Of a DNA stretch of 64,000 nucleotides, positions 8,701 through 17,060 are shown one piece after another (positions within the stretch are counted from its first letter, which is position 1; the number at the start of each line of letters is the position of its first letter). The notes beneath the pieces were generated by a model. That model searched no databases and had not been told where the DNA came from. It saw only the letters and a list, made by a program, of their open reading frames with translations. The position numbers and the translations under genes were made by a program. This DNA is from Verrucomicrobiales bacterium. GTDB lineage: Bacteria; Verrucomicrobiota; Verrucomicrobiia; Limisphaerales; J093. The stretch is from assembly GCA_024233215.1 (NCBI GenBank), contig JACKPW010000002.1, forward strand, positions 434,001 through 498,000. Direction: 5' to 3'.

Positions 8701-10158
8701 TCAGAGGAACGGGGTGGCCAGCCGGGCGATCCCGTCGCGCAACCGCAGCGGGAGACCGCGTCCGTTGACCTCCGCCAGAGTGACCTCCCGGGCCTCCGCC
8801 GCCTTGGCATCCAGGAGGGCTCCCACCCGACCGGCGAACTCGCGGCTGTGCACTTCCAGGTTGAACTCGAAATTCAATCGCAGGCTGCGCGGGTCCAGGT
8901 TCGACGAACCGATGAACGACCAGGCATCGTCCACCACCACCAGCTTGCTATGGTCAAATGGCGGCGACGTCAGCCGGATGCGGCAGCCCCACAACAACAC
9001 CTGCCACCAATGTGCTCGCGAGGCCCATTGGACGAAAGGCAGGTTGCTGGCCGCCGGCAGGAGAATGTCCACCTCCACCCCGCGCAGGGCGGCGGTGTTC
9101 AACGCGGAGACCATCGTGGCGTCCGGCAAGAAGTAGGGGGTGGCGATGCGAATGGATCGTCGCGCCGCGCTGAAGGCTCCGTTCAACGTGAGCAGGATGC
9201 GGTCGAGGTCCTCATCCGGACCATCGGTGATGCCGCGCGACAGTGCGTCGCCCACGGCCTCCAGGGGTGGGAACCACGCCGGGCCCCGCAACCGCTCGCG
9301 CGTGCACCACGCCCAGTCGTCCACGAACGCCTCCTGCAAATGGGCCACCACCGGTCCCTCCACGCGGAAGTGGGTGTCCTGGACCGGATGCGGCGGTTGC
9401 TGGCGCAGGCAGTTGCCGTGCCGGATGTTCATCCCGCCGGTGAAGCCAAGTCGCCCGTCCACCACGAGGATCTTGCGGTGGCTGCGCAGGTTCAATGCCG
9501 CCAATCGCAACAGCACGAAGCGCGGCATGAACCGGGCCACGGGCACGTGCCGCCGGCGTAGTTCCGTGAGAATCGACGGAAACGAGTAGCGGGCACCGGC
9601 GTCGTCCACCAGCACGCGGACCTCGACCCCGCGCTTCACCGCGCGCTCCAGCGCCGCCGCGAAGGCGCGTCCGCTCGGGTCCCGGTCGAAGATGTAGCTG
9701 GCCAGGCTGACGGATTGCCGTGCGCCATCGATTGCCTCGATCATGGCCGGAAAGGCCTCGTCGCCGTTGACCAGGGCGGTGAGTTGGTTGCCCGCCAGCA
9801 GGGGGCGCCCGGCCAGTCGTCCCACCAGGTGAACGAGCGGTTCCAGGTGTGCGGATTGGGTTCCGAGGTGATCGGCCACGCGATCCACCGGACAAAAGGA
9901 GCCGGTTGGCGGCGCCACATAGCGATCGAGTTCCCCGCGTTTCGTGGCGGCCTGGCGACGGATGCGGTTGACGCCGAGGATCAGATAGGCCACGGAACCG
10001 AACACCGGCGAGAGCCAGATGAAGGAAACCCAGAGAATGGTCGCGCGGGCATCGCGTTTGTTGAGCACCGCGTGGACCGACGTGGCGACGTCCAGGGCAA
10101 AAGCCGCGCCGGCTCCCACGAAGTGCCAGATGCTCAGGTTCTCGAACAGGGCGCTCAC
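8701..10158 (-). CDS. cls: Cardiolipin synthase, phospholipase D family
   Basis: 485 residues from the GTG at 10158. Two N-terminal membrane segments (IWHFVGAGAAFALDV and the ILWVSFIWLSPVFGSVAYLIL region) are followed by two PLD domains, each with an HxKx4D motif: SHRKILVVDGRLGFTGG and DHSKLVVVDDAWSFIGS. These enzymes condense two phosphatidylglycerols, or PG and PE, into cardiolipin at the inner membrane. The frame is open for 61 codons further upstream, but that part overlaps the 3' end of the GH97 gene and has non-membrane, proline/arginine-rich composition, so I place the start at VSALFENLS. No clear ribosome-binding site precedes it. Confidence 0.88.
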   Translation of the reverse strand: MSALFENLSIWHFVGAGAAFALDVATSVHAVLNKRDARATILWVSFIWLSPVFGSVAYLILGVNRIRRQAATKRGELDRYVAPPTGSFCPVDRVADHLGTQSAHLEPLVHLVGRLAGRPLLAGNQLTALVNGDEAFPAMIEAIDGARQSVSLASYIFDRDPSGRAFAAALERAVKRGVEVRVLVDDAGARYSFPSILTELRRRHVPVARFMPRFVLLRLAALNLRSHRKILVVDGRLGFTGGMNIRHGNCLRQQPPHPVQDTHFRVEGPVVAHLQEAFVDDWAWCTRERLRGPAWFPPLEAVGDALSRGITDGPDEDLDRILLTLNGAFSAARRSIRIATPYFLPDATMVSALNTAALRGVEVDILLPAASNLPFVQWASRAHWWQVLLWGCRIRLTSPPFDHSKLVVVDDAWSFIGSSNLDPRSLRLNFEFNLEVHSREFAGRVGALLDAKAAEAREVTLAEVNGRGLPLRLRDGIARLATPFL

Positions 10159-10208
10159 GGGAGGGTCCGGGGAATGGCGGCGGGCCCGGTCAGCCCGGGC
10201 GCCGGCAT

Positions 10209-12224
10209 TCAGTTGGTGGACGAAAGTCGCAGCACGAAGCCGCCCCGCGGCAGCAGGCGCACGGGGAGCTTGTCCTGGGGTTGGACCCGTTGGGTTCGGG
10301 TGTTCAGGGCGTGTTGCTCCGTCCCGTCCGTCATCAGCCACGCATTCGCCGCCTGCTTCAGCCGAAGGACGCCGAGATCGATCTCCACCTCCAGGGGCGC
10401 GGTCCCGCCGTTCAGTCCGGCAACATACCAGTCGTTCCCCGAGCGCCGGGCGATCACCAGGTGTCGGCCGGGATAACCCGACAGGCAGCGGGTGAGGTCC
10501 CAGGCCGCGGGCACCCGACGCAGGTAGTCCTTCACGTCGTCCGGCAACGCCCGATACGCCGCCGCGCCGTCCGCGAAATGGGTCCAGCCCGACTCGAACA
10601 CCACCGGCAACGCCAGTTCATGGGCCGTGGTCGTGAGCCGGGGGTGATTGTTGTCCTGCAATCCCGCGGGGGTGTAGTCCATCGGCCCGACCACGTTTCG
10701 GGTGAACGGCGTGATGACGTTCTGCACCGGCGCGCGTTCCGGAAAGGCCGGGTCGAAGATGTAGCATTCCTCGCCGCGCACGGCCTCCATCGACATCAGG
10801 TGCGGCCAGGTGCGGGACCATCCCCGCGGCAATGTGCAGCCGTGGAAGTTCACCATGATGCCGAAGTCCGCGGCGTCCTGAAGGATGTCCTGATAGAGCT
10901 GGATGACGTTCTGCTTGTCGCTCTGAAAGAAGTCCACCTTCACGCCCTTCACGCCCCACTGTTTCAACAAATCGAACTCGAACCGCCGGGTGGCGCGGTT
11001 GGCCATGGTGCCCCGCGGTTTCTCCGTGACCTCGTTATGCGGGCCGCCGGAGTTGTACCAGAGCAGGACGCCAACCCCCTTCTCCTTCGCATAGCGGATG
11101 ACATCATGGATGTTGCCGTTGTCCATGATGGTCCAGTTGGCATCCACCAGGATGTACTCCCAACCCATCTCCGCCGCGAGGTCGACGAACTGCTTTTGCT
11201 TCGCGCCGTCGCGCGGACTGGGCTGGTCCGACCACCAGCTCCACGCCACGCGGCCCGGCTTGATCCAGCTTGTGTCGGCTACCCGGGAGGGTTCGCTGAG
11301 GTCATTGACCAGGGTCGACTCCACGATGTCCTCCGGGGTGTCGCCCAGCAGGATCACGCGCCAGGGCGAGGTCCACGGCAGCCGGAACGTCGGTTTCAAA
11401 TCGCCGGTGCCCAGGCCCTCCTCCGGCTCCGGAAAGCGGATGCGATACACGCCGTCCGTCGGTTCGCCGGCCAGGCGGGCCCCGAAGGAATTGCGGTCGA
11501 GATTGGCCTCCGTGATCAGCCCCCAATGCGCCGAGTCCGCCGTGCGGAACAGCACCGGGAACGACCAGCCCCGGCCGGTGGGCGAGGGGGTGCCCACCGG
11601 GATTTCATTTTCGTAGTAGGTCTCGTAGGCGGGCGCATACGTGGTGGGGGTGTCCGACGGAGCCAGCCACAGGCGGGCGTCCCCGGGCAGGGCGAACCCG
11701 GTCGACTCACTCTCCAATTGCACCGGGGCATCGAGGTCCCCGTTCACGCGATAGCGCAGGGCGACGCCGTCAGCCGCAGCGCGCAGTTCCACCACGAGTT
11801 CGAGACCGCCCTGGCTCACGAAGGAGACCTCCAGGCGGTTGGCGTAATTGCTGCAGTTGCGCCGTTTGCCGTGCGGCATGGTGTAACGCTCGGTCACAAC
11901 CGCGGGCATGCCGGCCCGGGAGAAGCGCAGGCCATCCAGCAGGTTCTCTCCGGTCAACAGGAGGCCCAGCGGCGATTCCTTGATCACGGTGGCCCGATGG
12001 TCGTCCGGACCGTGCTCCACGCGAAAATAGAGCCGGTCCAATCCGGTGGGCTGGCCGGTGGCTTCACCGGGATCGGCGAGCCGGAGTGTCAACTGGGTGT
12101 GGCCCATCGGTGAGAAGACGGACCAGGTTTGCGTCTGCGCCAACGCGGTCGGGGTGGCTGCGGCGAGTACCCAGCCACCGGTGATTACAGTGGTCAGGAG
12201 GGTCGGGGAGATTTCCGATTTCAT
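10209..12224 (-). CDS. Secreted glycoside hydrolase family 97
   Basis: 671 residues with a signal peptide (cleavage near ALAQ). An N-terminal GH97 beta-sandwich (WSVFSPMGHTQLTLRL and onward) is followed by a TIM barrel with RVAWSWWSDQPSPRDG and YILVDANW, and a short C-terminal beta domain. GVKVDFFQSDKQ carries an aspartate near residue 431. In family GH97 this Asp marks the retaining alpha-galactosidase-type subgroup, whereas the SusB-type inverting alpha-glucosidases use glutamates elsewhere. MEAVRGEE near residue 480 supplies candidate acid/base glutamates. It likely releases alpha-linked galactose or a similar sugar in the periplasm. The start is ATG 12224, because the frame upstream lacks a signal peptide. 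The gene follows the Gfo/Idh gene by 26 nt, suggesting one operon. Confidence 0.88.
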   Translation of the reverse strand: MKSEISPTLLTTVITGGWVLAAATPTALAQTQTWSVFSPMGHTQLTLRLADPGEATGQPTGLDRLYFRVEHGPDDHRATVIKESPLGLLLTGENLLDGLRFSRAGMPAVVTERYTMPHGKRRNCSNYANRLEVSFVSQGGLELVVELRAAADGVALRYRVNGDLDAPVQLESESTGFALPGDARLWLAPSDTPTTYAPAYETYYENEIPVGTPSPTGRGWSFPVLFRTADSAHWGLITEANLDRNSFGARLAGEPTDGVYRIRFPEPEEGLGTGDLKPTFRLPWTSPWRVILLGDTPEDIVESTLVNDLSEPSRVADTSWIKPGRVAWSWWSDQPSPRDGAKQKQFVDLAAEMGWEYILVDANWTIMDNGNIHDVIRYAKEKGVGVLLWYNSGGPHNEVTEKPRGTMANRATRRFEFDLLKQWGVKGVKVDFFQSDKQNVIQLYQDILQDAADFGIMVNFHGCTLPRGWSRTWPHLMSMEAVRGEECYIFDPAFPERAPVQNVITPFTRNVVGPMDYTPAGLQDNNHPRLTTTAHELALPVVFESGWTHFADGAAAYRALPDDVKDYLRRVPAAWDLTRCLSGYPGRHLVIARRSGNDWYVAGLNGGTAPLEVEIDLGVLRLKQAANAWLMTDGTEQHALNTRTQRVQPQDKLPVRLLPRGGFVLRLSSTN

Positions 12225-12250
12225 CGATGAGCGGGTGCGGGGTTGAAAGC

Positions 12251-13609
12251 TCAAACCGTCTCCGGCGTGGGATGCGTCCACGGGGCGCGATAAGGCCTTG
12301 CCAGCAGCTCGTTGGCCTGGCGTCCGCCGCTGACCCGACCCGTCTCCGGATTGTAGCGAAGGGTGCGTCCGCCCAGTTCAACCGACATGTTTGCCAGGAT
12401 GCACGAGGCGCTGGAGATGAAGGCCTGCTCGATGTCCGCCACCGGGCGGGTCCGGGTGTCGACGCAGTGGAGGTAGTTCTGCCAGTGCCGCCTCATGGCC
12501 GAGGCGACATGCCGTTCCAGATCCTTCTCCGTGCGGTCTTCCGGATACTGGTCGTACTCGTAGAGCGCCTCCCCGGTCAGTGCCGGCTCCTTCTTCCCGC
12601 GCTCAAAATACTCGTACTTGAACACGCTTGCCTTCAGCGTGCCCTTGTCGCCGTAAAGCGTCGCCGACCACGGATAATCCGGGTCCGGCGAATCCCCGTA
12701 GGTGCGGTGTTTCCAGACCACCTGCAGGTTGCCGAAATCGAACACCGCCGTTTGCGTGTCCGTCGTGTTGGCGTTGCTGTCCTTCTCGACGTAGATGCCG
12801 CCGGTCGACGACACGCTCTGCGGCCAGCCGAGGTCGAGCATCCAGCGCACCATGTCGAGCATGTGAATGCACATGTCGCCCACGATCCCGTTGCTGTATT
12901 CCATGAAGGCGCGCCAGCCCCGCGGGTGGGTGCGCTGGTTGAACGGCCGCATCGGCGCGGGCCCCGTCCACAGCTCGTAATCAAGGGTGTCCGGCACCGG
13001 TATGTCCGGTCGGTTCCCGGCGCGTCCCATGCCCCAGTAACAGCAAATCTCGACGTGCCCGATGGTGCCCAGTTTGCCCTCCCGAATGACCCGATCCCGG
13101 GCCTCGATCAAGTGCGGCGTGCTCCGACGCTGGGTGTTCACCTGCACGACCCGACCGTGCTTGCGCGCCGCGGCCACCATGGACCGGCCCTCGACCACAT
13201 CCACACTGATCGGTTTCTCGACATAGACGTCCGCGCCCGCCTGCATCGCGGTGATGGCGGGCACCGCGTGCCAATGGTCGGGTGTGGAGACCATCACGAT
13301 GTCGAGTTCCTCCTCCTTCAGCATCTTGCGGAAATCGCCGTACATCCGGGGCTCTTTGCCCGACTTCTGGCGTCCGGCGACAATCCCGGCCGCCTCGGAC
13401 AGCATGCGGCTGTCCACATCGCAGAGCGACACCACTTCGGCGGGCTCGACCTGCAGCATGCGGAGCAGGCTGCCCTTGCCATACCAACCGCAGCCGATGA
13501 GGGCGACGCGCCGGGCCTTTTGCGCGGCGAAGGTGGTAGGCAGGTAGCTGGCGGCGGCAGCCAGCGCCACGGCACGGGAACTGTGCGAAAGGAAGGTGCG
13601 ACGATTCAT
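12251..13609 (-). CDS. Tat-exported Gfo/Idh/MocA family oxidoreductase
   Basis: 452 residues beginning MNRRTFLSHSS, a twin-arginine signal with an alanine-rich hydrophobic core. A Rossmann fold (VALIGCGWYGKG) and the family signature VEKPISVDVVEG follow, with the usual C-terminal alpha/beta domain. Members oxidise or reduce sugars or inositols with bound NAD(P); Tat export implies that it folds with its cofactor before crossing the membrane. Being directly upstream of the GH97 gene on the same strand suggests a role in processing a sugar in the periplasm. The frame is open 45 codons further upstream, but Met at 13609 begins the Tat motif. The substrate cannot be read from sequence. Confidence 0.88.
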   Translation of the reverse strand: MNRRTFLSHSSRAVALAAAASYLPTTFAAQKARRVALIGCGWYGKGSLLRMLQVEPAEVVSLCDVDSRMLSEAAGIVAGRQKSGKEPRMYGDFRKMLKEEELDIVMVSTPDHWHAVPAITAMQAGADVYVEKPISVDVVEGRSMVAAARKHGRVVQVNTQRRSTPHLIEARDRVIREGKLGTIGHVEICCYWGMGRAGNRPDIPVPDTLDYELWTGPAPMRPFNQRTHPRGWRAFMEYSNGIVGDMCIHMLDMVRWMLDLGWPQSVSSTGGIYVEKDSNANTTDTQTAVFDFGNLQVVWKHRTYGDSPDPDYPWSATLYGDKGTLKASVFKYEYFERGKKEPALTGEALYEYDQYPEDRTEKDLERHVASAMRRHWQNYLHCVDTRTRPVADIEQAFISSASCILANMSVELGGRTLRYNPETGRVSGGRQANELLARPYRAPWTHPTPETV

Positions 13610-13695
13610 GCGGGGGGTTGTAGCCGGAAGGCGGTGCGGAAACAAGCCCGCTCCCTCGGGTTTGGGGCTCAGGGGCGACAGGGAATCCCAGCAAC

Positions 13696-13785
13696 GTAGC
13701 GGCGAACTGGCGTTCGCCGGAACCCTGCCGTGTCCGCGACGCATTGACCCCGCCGGGGGTTCGGCGAACGCCAGTTCGCCGCTAC
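13696..13785. repeat. Family-B inverted repeat with 24-bp perfect arms
   Basis: The left arm starts at 13696 with GTAGCGGCGAACTGGCG and the right arm ends at 13785 with its reverse complement. The two arms are identical for the first 24 bases and then diverge by one inserted base. They enclose about 30 bp of unrelated sequence. A single half-copy occurs at 14872-14895, so the 13815-14744 gene is flanked by this family on both sides. No coding role. Confidence 0.8.
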
Positions 13786-13814
13786 GGGGATTTCGGATTT
13801 GGGAATTGCCCCTG

Positions 13815-14744
13815 CTACTCCTGCTTCAACCGGAAGAACGCCGGCGGCCCGGCTTTGGAGACGCGAACGCTGTTGTTCTCCACGCCGGGAACCGGTTCCC
13901 ACGCCCCACCGGTGACCGCGGACGAACGTTCCAACACGTAACCGGTCCAAGCGGCTTGCCAGCTCAGGATGACTTCGTCCTTCTCGATCCGGGCTTCAAG
14001 CTTGGGCCGGGGGTATTCGCCCGCGACGATGGGGGTTTCTGGGATCGGATGGATGGCATACTCGAGCAGGCTGATACCACCCACGGGACGCTCGTCGAAG
14101 CTCTCAGGCCACGGGAGCTCAAGAAGGAGGCGGATCCACCCCAAGTGCCATCCATCGGCTTGCTGGATTCGAAAGCCGAACAGAGCCTCCGCGGTCTGGT
14201 CCGAGGGATCGGCAAGCCGGACCTCACCCGCCCGTACGAGATCCATGCAGTTGATGATCTCCGGAGGACACGGATACCGGTCAGTGAGCCTCCACATCGT
14301 ACCCAAGCCCTCTGCGTCTAATATTGCTTGGGCGTCCGGCACGCGCGATACCCACTCCCAGCAGTTACTTGCGCCCCACGGACAGACAGGTTGGGGATCC
14401 ACCTCGATGACTCGACCGGGAGGCAACGCCGCACGAACCCGGGTCTCTCTCCCGCGGCTGTAATCCACGTAGACATCGACGTGGGTTTGAGGATAGAAGG
14501 CTTCGATCTCGTCGTCCTGCCAGGCCCACCAGTCCACGTAGTCGCAATACTTGTAGTCACGGAGCCGAATGTGGTCGAAGTCCGGAACCTCGTCTCCGTC
14601 CAGGTCCACCGGCCGTTGCCAACTCATCGTCTTGGTGCACTGACATATGTCGCAGTCCGCCGGGGGATCGAGAGCCCACAAGACCGGTTGCACCGCCTGG
14701 GCCGCCCCAAGGATCCACAGGGCGTATTTCAGCAAGGTCGTCAT
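13815..14744 (-). CDS. Secreted protein of unknown function with FFRLK-ending C-terminal module
   Basis: 309 residues. A signal peptide starts MTTLLKYALWILGAAQAVQP. The mature part is rich in Trp and acidic residues and has paired cysteines (DCDICQC, YCD, VCPWGASNC), suggesting disulfides. DLDGDEVPDFDHIRLRDY may bind calcium. The last 60 residues (VILSWQAAWTGYVLERS to PPAFFRLKQE) form a fibronectin-like module that also ends the 18801-20717 protein. I do not recognise the family of the main domain. The gene sits alone between family-B repeats. The start was chosen at ATG 14744 because the frame upstream is basic and lacks a signal peptide. Confidence 0.6.
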   Translation of the reverse strand: MTTLLKYALWILGAAQAVQPVLWALDPPADCDICQCTKTMSWQRPVDLDGDEVPDFDHIRLRDYKYCDYVDWWAWQDDEIEAFYPQTHVDVYVDYSRGRETRVRAALPPGRVIEVDPQPVCPWGASNCWEWVSRVPDAQAILDAEGLGTMWRLTDRYPCPPEIINCMDLVRAGEVRLADPSDQTAEALFGFRIQQADGWHLGWIRLLLELPWPESFDERPVGGISLLEYAIHPIPETPIVAGEYPRPKLEARIEKDEVILSWQAAWTGYVLERSSAVTGGAWEPVPGVENNSVRVSKAGPPAFFRLKQE

Positions 14745-14871
14745 GTTTCGGCCCCGCCTTCGTTTGCTTCGTTTCCTTCTGTGGGCTCCGCATAGACACG
14801 GCCTGTCTGCGTGCATCCGTATCGCTCTGCGGTTCCCAGATTCATGCGTCCTGCACTTTGATCCGCCCGAG

Positions 14872-14895
14872 GCTCGGCGAACACCAGTTCGCCGC
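14872..14895. repeat. Family-B repeat, half copy
   Basis: CTCGGCGAACACCAGTTCGC followed by CGCTAC matches one arm of the 13696-13785 inverted repeat with a single substitution. It has no visible partner arm nearby. Confidence 0.65.
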
Positions 14896-14907
14896 TACGG
14901 GGAGGGC

Positions 14908-15600
14908 TCAGGGGAGGGGCTGGATGCGCAGGTTGCGGAATTGCACGGGGTCGGTGTCGGCGGTGAAGCCGAGATGGCCGGAGGTCCGGTCCTTGCCGGG
15001 ATGGGGATGGTTGTCCAGGTAATCGGTCACCTTGCTCAAGTCGGTTTCGAGGATCGTCGCGCCGTTGAGTTCGACCTTGACCGTCGATCCCTTGACCGTG
15101 ACCTGCTCGCGGTTCCATTCGCCGGCGGGCCGGAGATGCCCGGCCGTTGCGGCGACCAATCCGTAGGCGGCACCGTTCTTTTGCCGGGGATCGGTGAGGT
15201 CGACAGGGGGGGACGCTTCATCGACAAGTTGAATCTGGCACATGCCGACGTAGGCGGGGTGACCCGAGCCCGGATAGCGAATGGCCAGACCGGCGGCGGC
15301 GCCCGGGGGCAGCTTGAACTCGAACTGCACGACGAAATCCGAATACCGTTTGCGGGTGTAGATCGTCCCGCCATCGTCGGGCTTGCAGGTGATGGCACCG
15401 TCCTTGACCTGGAAGGCGTAGAGCGCGCCCCCCCAGCCGGAAAGGTCCCTGCCGTTGAAGATCGGGGTGAAGTCCGCGGCCGGCGCGGGAGGCGCGGCAG
15501 GCTGTGCCTGCAGGGCGAAGGAAGTTCCCAGCAGGCAGGTGAACAGGGAGACCGCCCGGGAGCGGATGGACGCGAAGGCGGAGGAAGTCAGGGGATTCAT
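14908..15600 (-). CDS. DUF1080 (3-keto-disaccharide hydrolase-like) secreted protein
   Basis: 230 residues from ATG 15600, which overlaps the previous stop by 4 nt. Signal peptide ending near LQAQ, then the typical DUF1080 start FTPIFNGRDLSGW, a jelly-roll body and the closing phrase GHLGFTADTDPVQFRNLRI. The family has a concanavalin-like fold; some members hydrolyse 3-ketoglycosides made by Gfo/Idh-type oxidoreductases, which would fit the exported oxidoreductases in this window. It is the last gene of a probable operon that starts with the serine hydrolase at 18456. A purely glycan-binding role is the alternative. Confidence 0.85.
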   Translation of the reverse strand: MNPLTSSAFASIRSRAVSLFTCLLGTSFALQAQPAAPPAPAADFTPIFNGRDLSGWGGALYAFQVKDGAITCKPDDGGTIYTRKRYSDFVVQFEFKLPPGAAAGLAIRYPGSGHPAYVGMCQIQLVDEASPPVDLTDPRQKNGAAYGLVAATAGHLRPAGEWNREQVTVKGSTVKVELNGATILETDLSKVTDYLDNHPHPGKDRTSGHLGFTADTDPVQFRNLRIQPLP

Positions 15601-15893
15601 GGGGTTTCGTTCTTGCGCTTGGCCCGGCGGTATCGCCGGTAGAAAAGGATCAGACGGGTGAGGATGAAGATCGCCAGAACTGCCAGGCCGATGCCGCCCT
15701 TCCAACGGTAGCGCACGGGCAGCATCAGCCAGTAGTCCACGAAGAGCCACAGCAACCCGCCGAACAGAACCCCTTCCGCGATCGTCACCGCCCAGGCCAA
15801 AGCGAGGGATGGCACCCGCGCGTTCCGAACTTCCGGTGACGGAGGCGCCATTGCGTCGCCAGGCTCATTCGGGCTGGTGGGAGTCCCGGTCAT
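15597..15893 (-). CDS. Small two-helix membrane protein
   Basis: 98 residues with two hydrophobic segments (VPSLALAWAVTIAEGVLFGG and, after a short charged loop, GIGLAVLAIFILTRLILFY) and a strongly basic C terminus (RRYRRAKRKNE) that should stay in the cytoplasm. It overlaps the DUF1080 start by 4 nt (ATGA) and follows the NAGPA-type gene by 15 nt, so it is translated in one unit with them. I do not recognise the family. It could be a membrane partner for the two exported proteins beside it. Confidence 0.6.
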   Translation of the reverse strand: MTGTPTSPNEPGDAMAPPSPEVRNARVPSLALAWAVTIAEGVLFGGLLWLFVDYWLMLPVRYRWKGGIGLAVLAIFILTRLILFYRRYRRAKRKNETP

Positions 15894-15908
15894 CCGTGGT
15901 TTCCAGGT

Positions 15909-17060
15909 TCAGTTCTGCCGGGGTTTTCGCACGACCACCAGGGCATTGGCCATGTCCCGCTCGAATCCCTCGGACGGCTGGTTCATGACCTGGCCGTAGA
16001 ACCAGCATGTGGCCGAGCCGCCACCATCGAGGCTCATCGCCGACTCGCAGCCCAACCGGACCAGGTAGTCCGAGAGTTCGTCCGTGGTCATGCCCTCCGA
16101 CACGTGGCGCTGCCGGCCATCGACCTGGAGCAGGTAGTAGTTGTCGCGGTCCCAGCCCACCGCGGTGCGGGGATTGCGGACCCGGACCTCATCGCGGGCG
16201 ATGGCCCGGCCGTCGCGCACCAGGACGGGGCCGCCGCCGATGGCCATCCTGACGCCCCCCAGATCGGGTGACGTGGCGGTCGTGAGCCTGAGTCGGTCAC
16301 CGGGTTTCGGCTGCGGCAGGTCGGCCAGCAGCTTCGGTCCGAGCGACAGCACCATCGTTTCGGTGGTGACCGGCGCATTGCCGCTTTCGCGAAGCTCCGC
16401 CACCTGCGCGGTGCAGGTGCGGCCGGCTTGCAGGGGAAGCCAGGGATTGTCGCCGTCGCGACGCAGGATCAGGTCGAGCCCGTCGCGGGTGTGCGTGGAA
16501 TCCCCGACCGCGGAAGAGTAGAGCACCGCCGCGTCAGCGCCCCGATCCTCATTCAGTCCGAACGGCAGCTTCCGGCCATCGGGCCAGGTCAGCTCGAATT
16601 CGGCGGTCACATTGGTGGTCTGCGGTTGGCCCGCGGCATCGATCCAGAACGCGGACCAGCCACAGGGCGCGCTGATCAGTTCCCCGTTCATGATCTGCAG
16701 TCCTTTGGGATCGCCCTCGCAGGCGCCTTCGTCCCAATAGTAGTCCCCATTGACCGCAGCGACGGGACGACCCAATTCGCGCGGGAACTGCTTCATCTGC
16801 TCGCTCAGGGGAGCCAGGCCGAGGTGGGTGCCTTGAGCCAGGCTCGTCTGAAGCTCAATGTCCGGATGAGTGCGGCTGACGGTGACGATGTGAATCGACC
16901 AGGGTCCTTCAGCGACGCGATCACAACGGTAGGCAAATCCCCGGGCGGGGACCTCCGCGGCATGGGTCGCAGAACCCTCGCCGGAATCGAGGACCAGCGC
17001 TGCGAGTATCGGGACCAGCAGCCCTGAACGCTTGGGAACCGTCCTAGTTCGTCGCTTCAT
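15909..17060 (-). CDS. Phosphodiester glycosidase (NAGPA-like) family protein, copy 1
   Basis: 383 residues starting MKRRTRTVPKRS with a signal peptide (cleavage near HAAE). It carries the hallmarks of the NAGPA-like domain: VAAVNGDYYWDEGAC near the N-terminal third and SAMSLDGGGSATCWFYG near the C terminus. The human homologue removes GlcNAc from phosphodiester-linked mannose; bacterial members are thought to act on sugar phosphodiesters in wall polymers or exopolysaccharide. Its start lies 17 nt inside the end of the serine hydrolase gene. It shares about half of its recognisable motifs with the 23205-24434 protein, so the two are probably paralogues. Confidence 0.85.
   Translation of the reverse strand: MKRRTRTVPKRSGLLVPILAALVLDSGEGSATHAAEVPARGFAYRCDRVAEGPWSIHIVTVSRTHPDIELQTSLAQGTHLGLAPLSEQMKQFPRELGRPVAAVNGDYYWDEGACEGDPKGLQIMNGELISAPCGWSAFWIDAAGQPQTTNVTAEFELTWPDGRKLPFGLNEDRGADAAVLYSSAVGDSTHTRDGLDLILRRDGDNPWLPLQAGRTCTAQVAELRESGNAPVTTETMVLSLGPKLLADLPQPKPGDRLRLTTATSPDLGGVRMAIGGGPVLVRDGRAIARDEVRVRNPRTAVGWDRDNYYLLQVDGRQRHVSEGMTTDELSDYLVRLGCESAMSLDGGGSATCWFYGQVMNQPSEGFERDMANALVVVRKPRQN

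Noticed and set aside
10159..10341. N-terminal extension of the cardiolipin synthase
   Set aside because: It overlaps the GH97 3' end and is Pro/Arg-rich with no similarity to the family's membrane segment.
10281..12113. 610-codon open frame on the plus strand
   Set aside because: Antisense to the GH97 gene, which has a complete family pattern and signal peptide.
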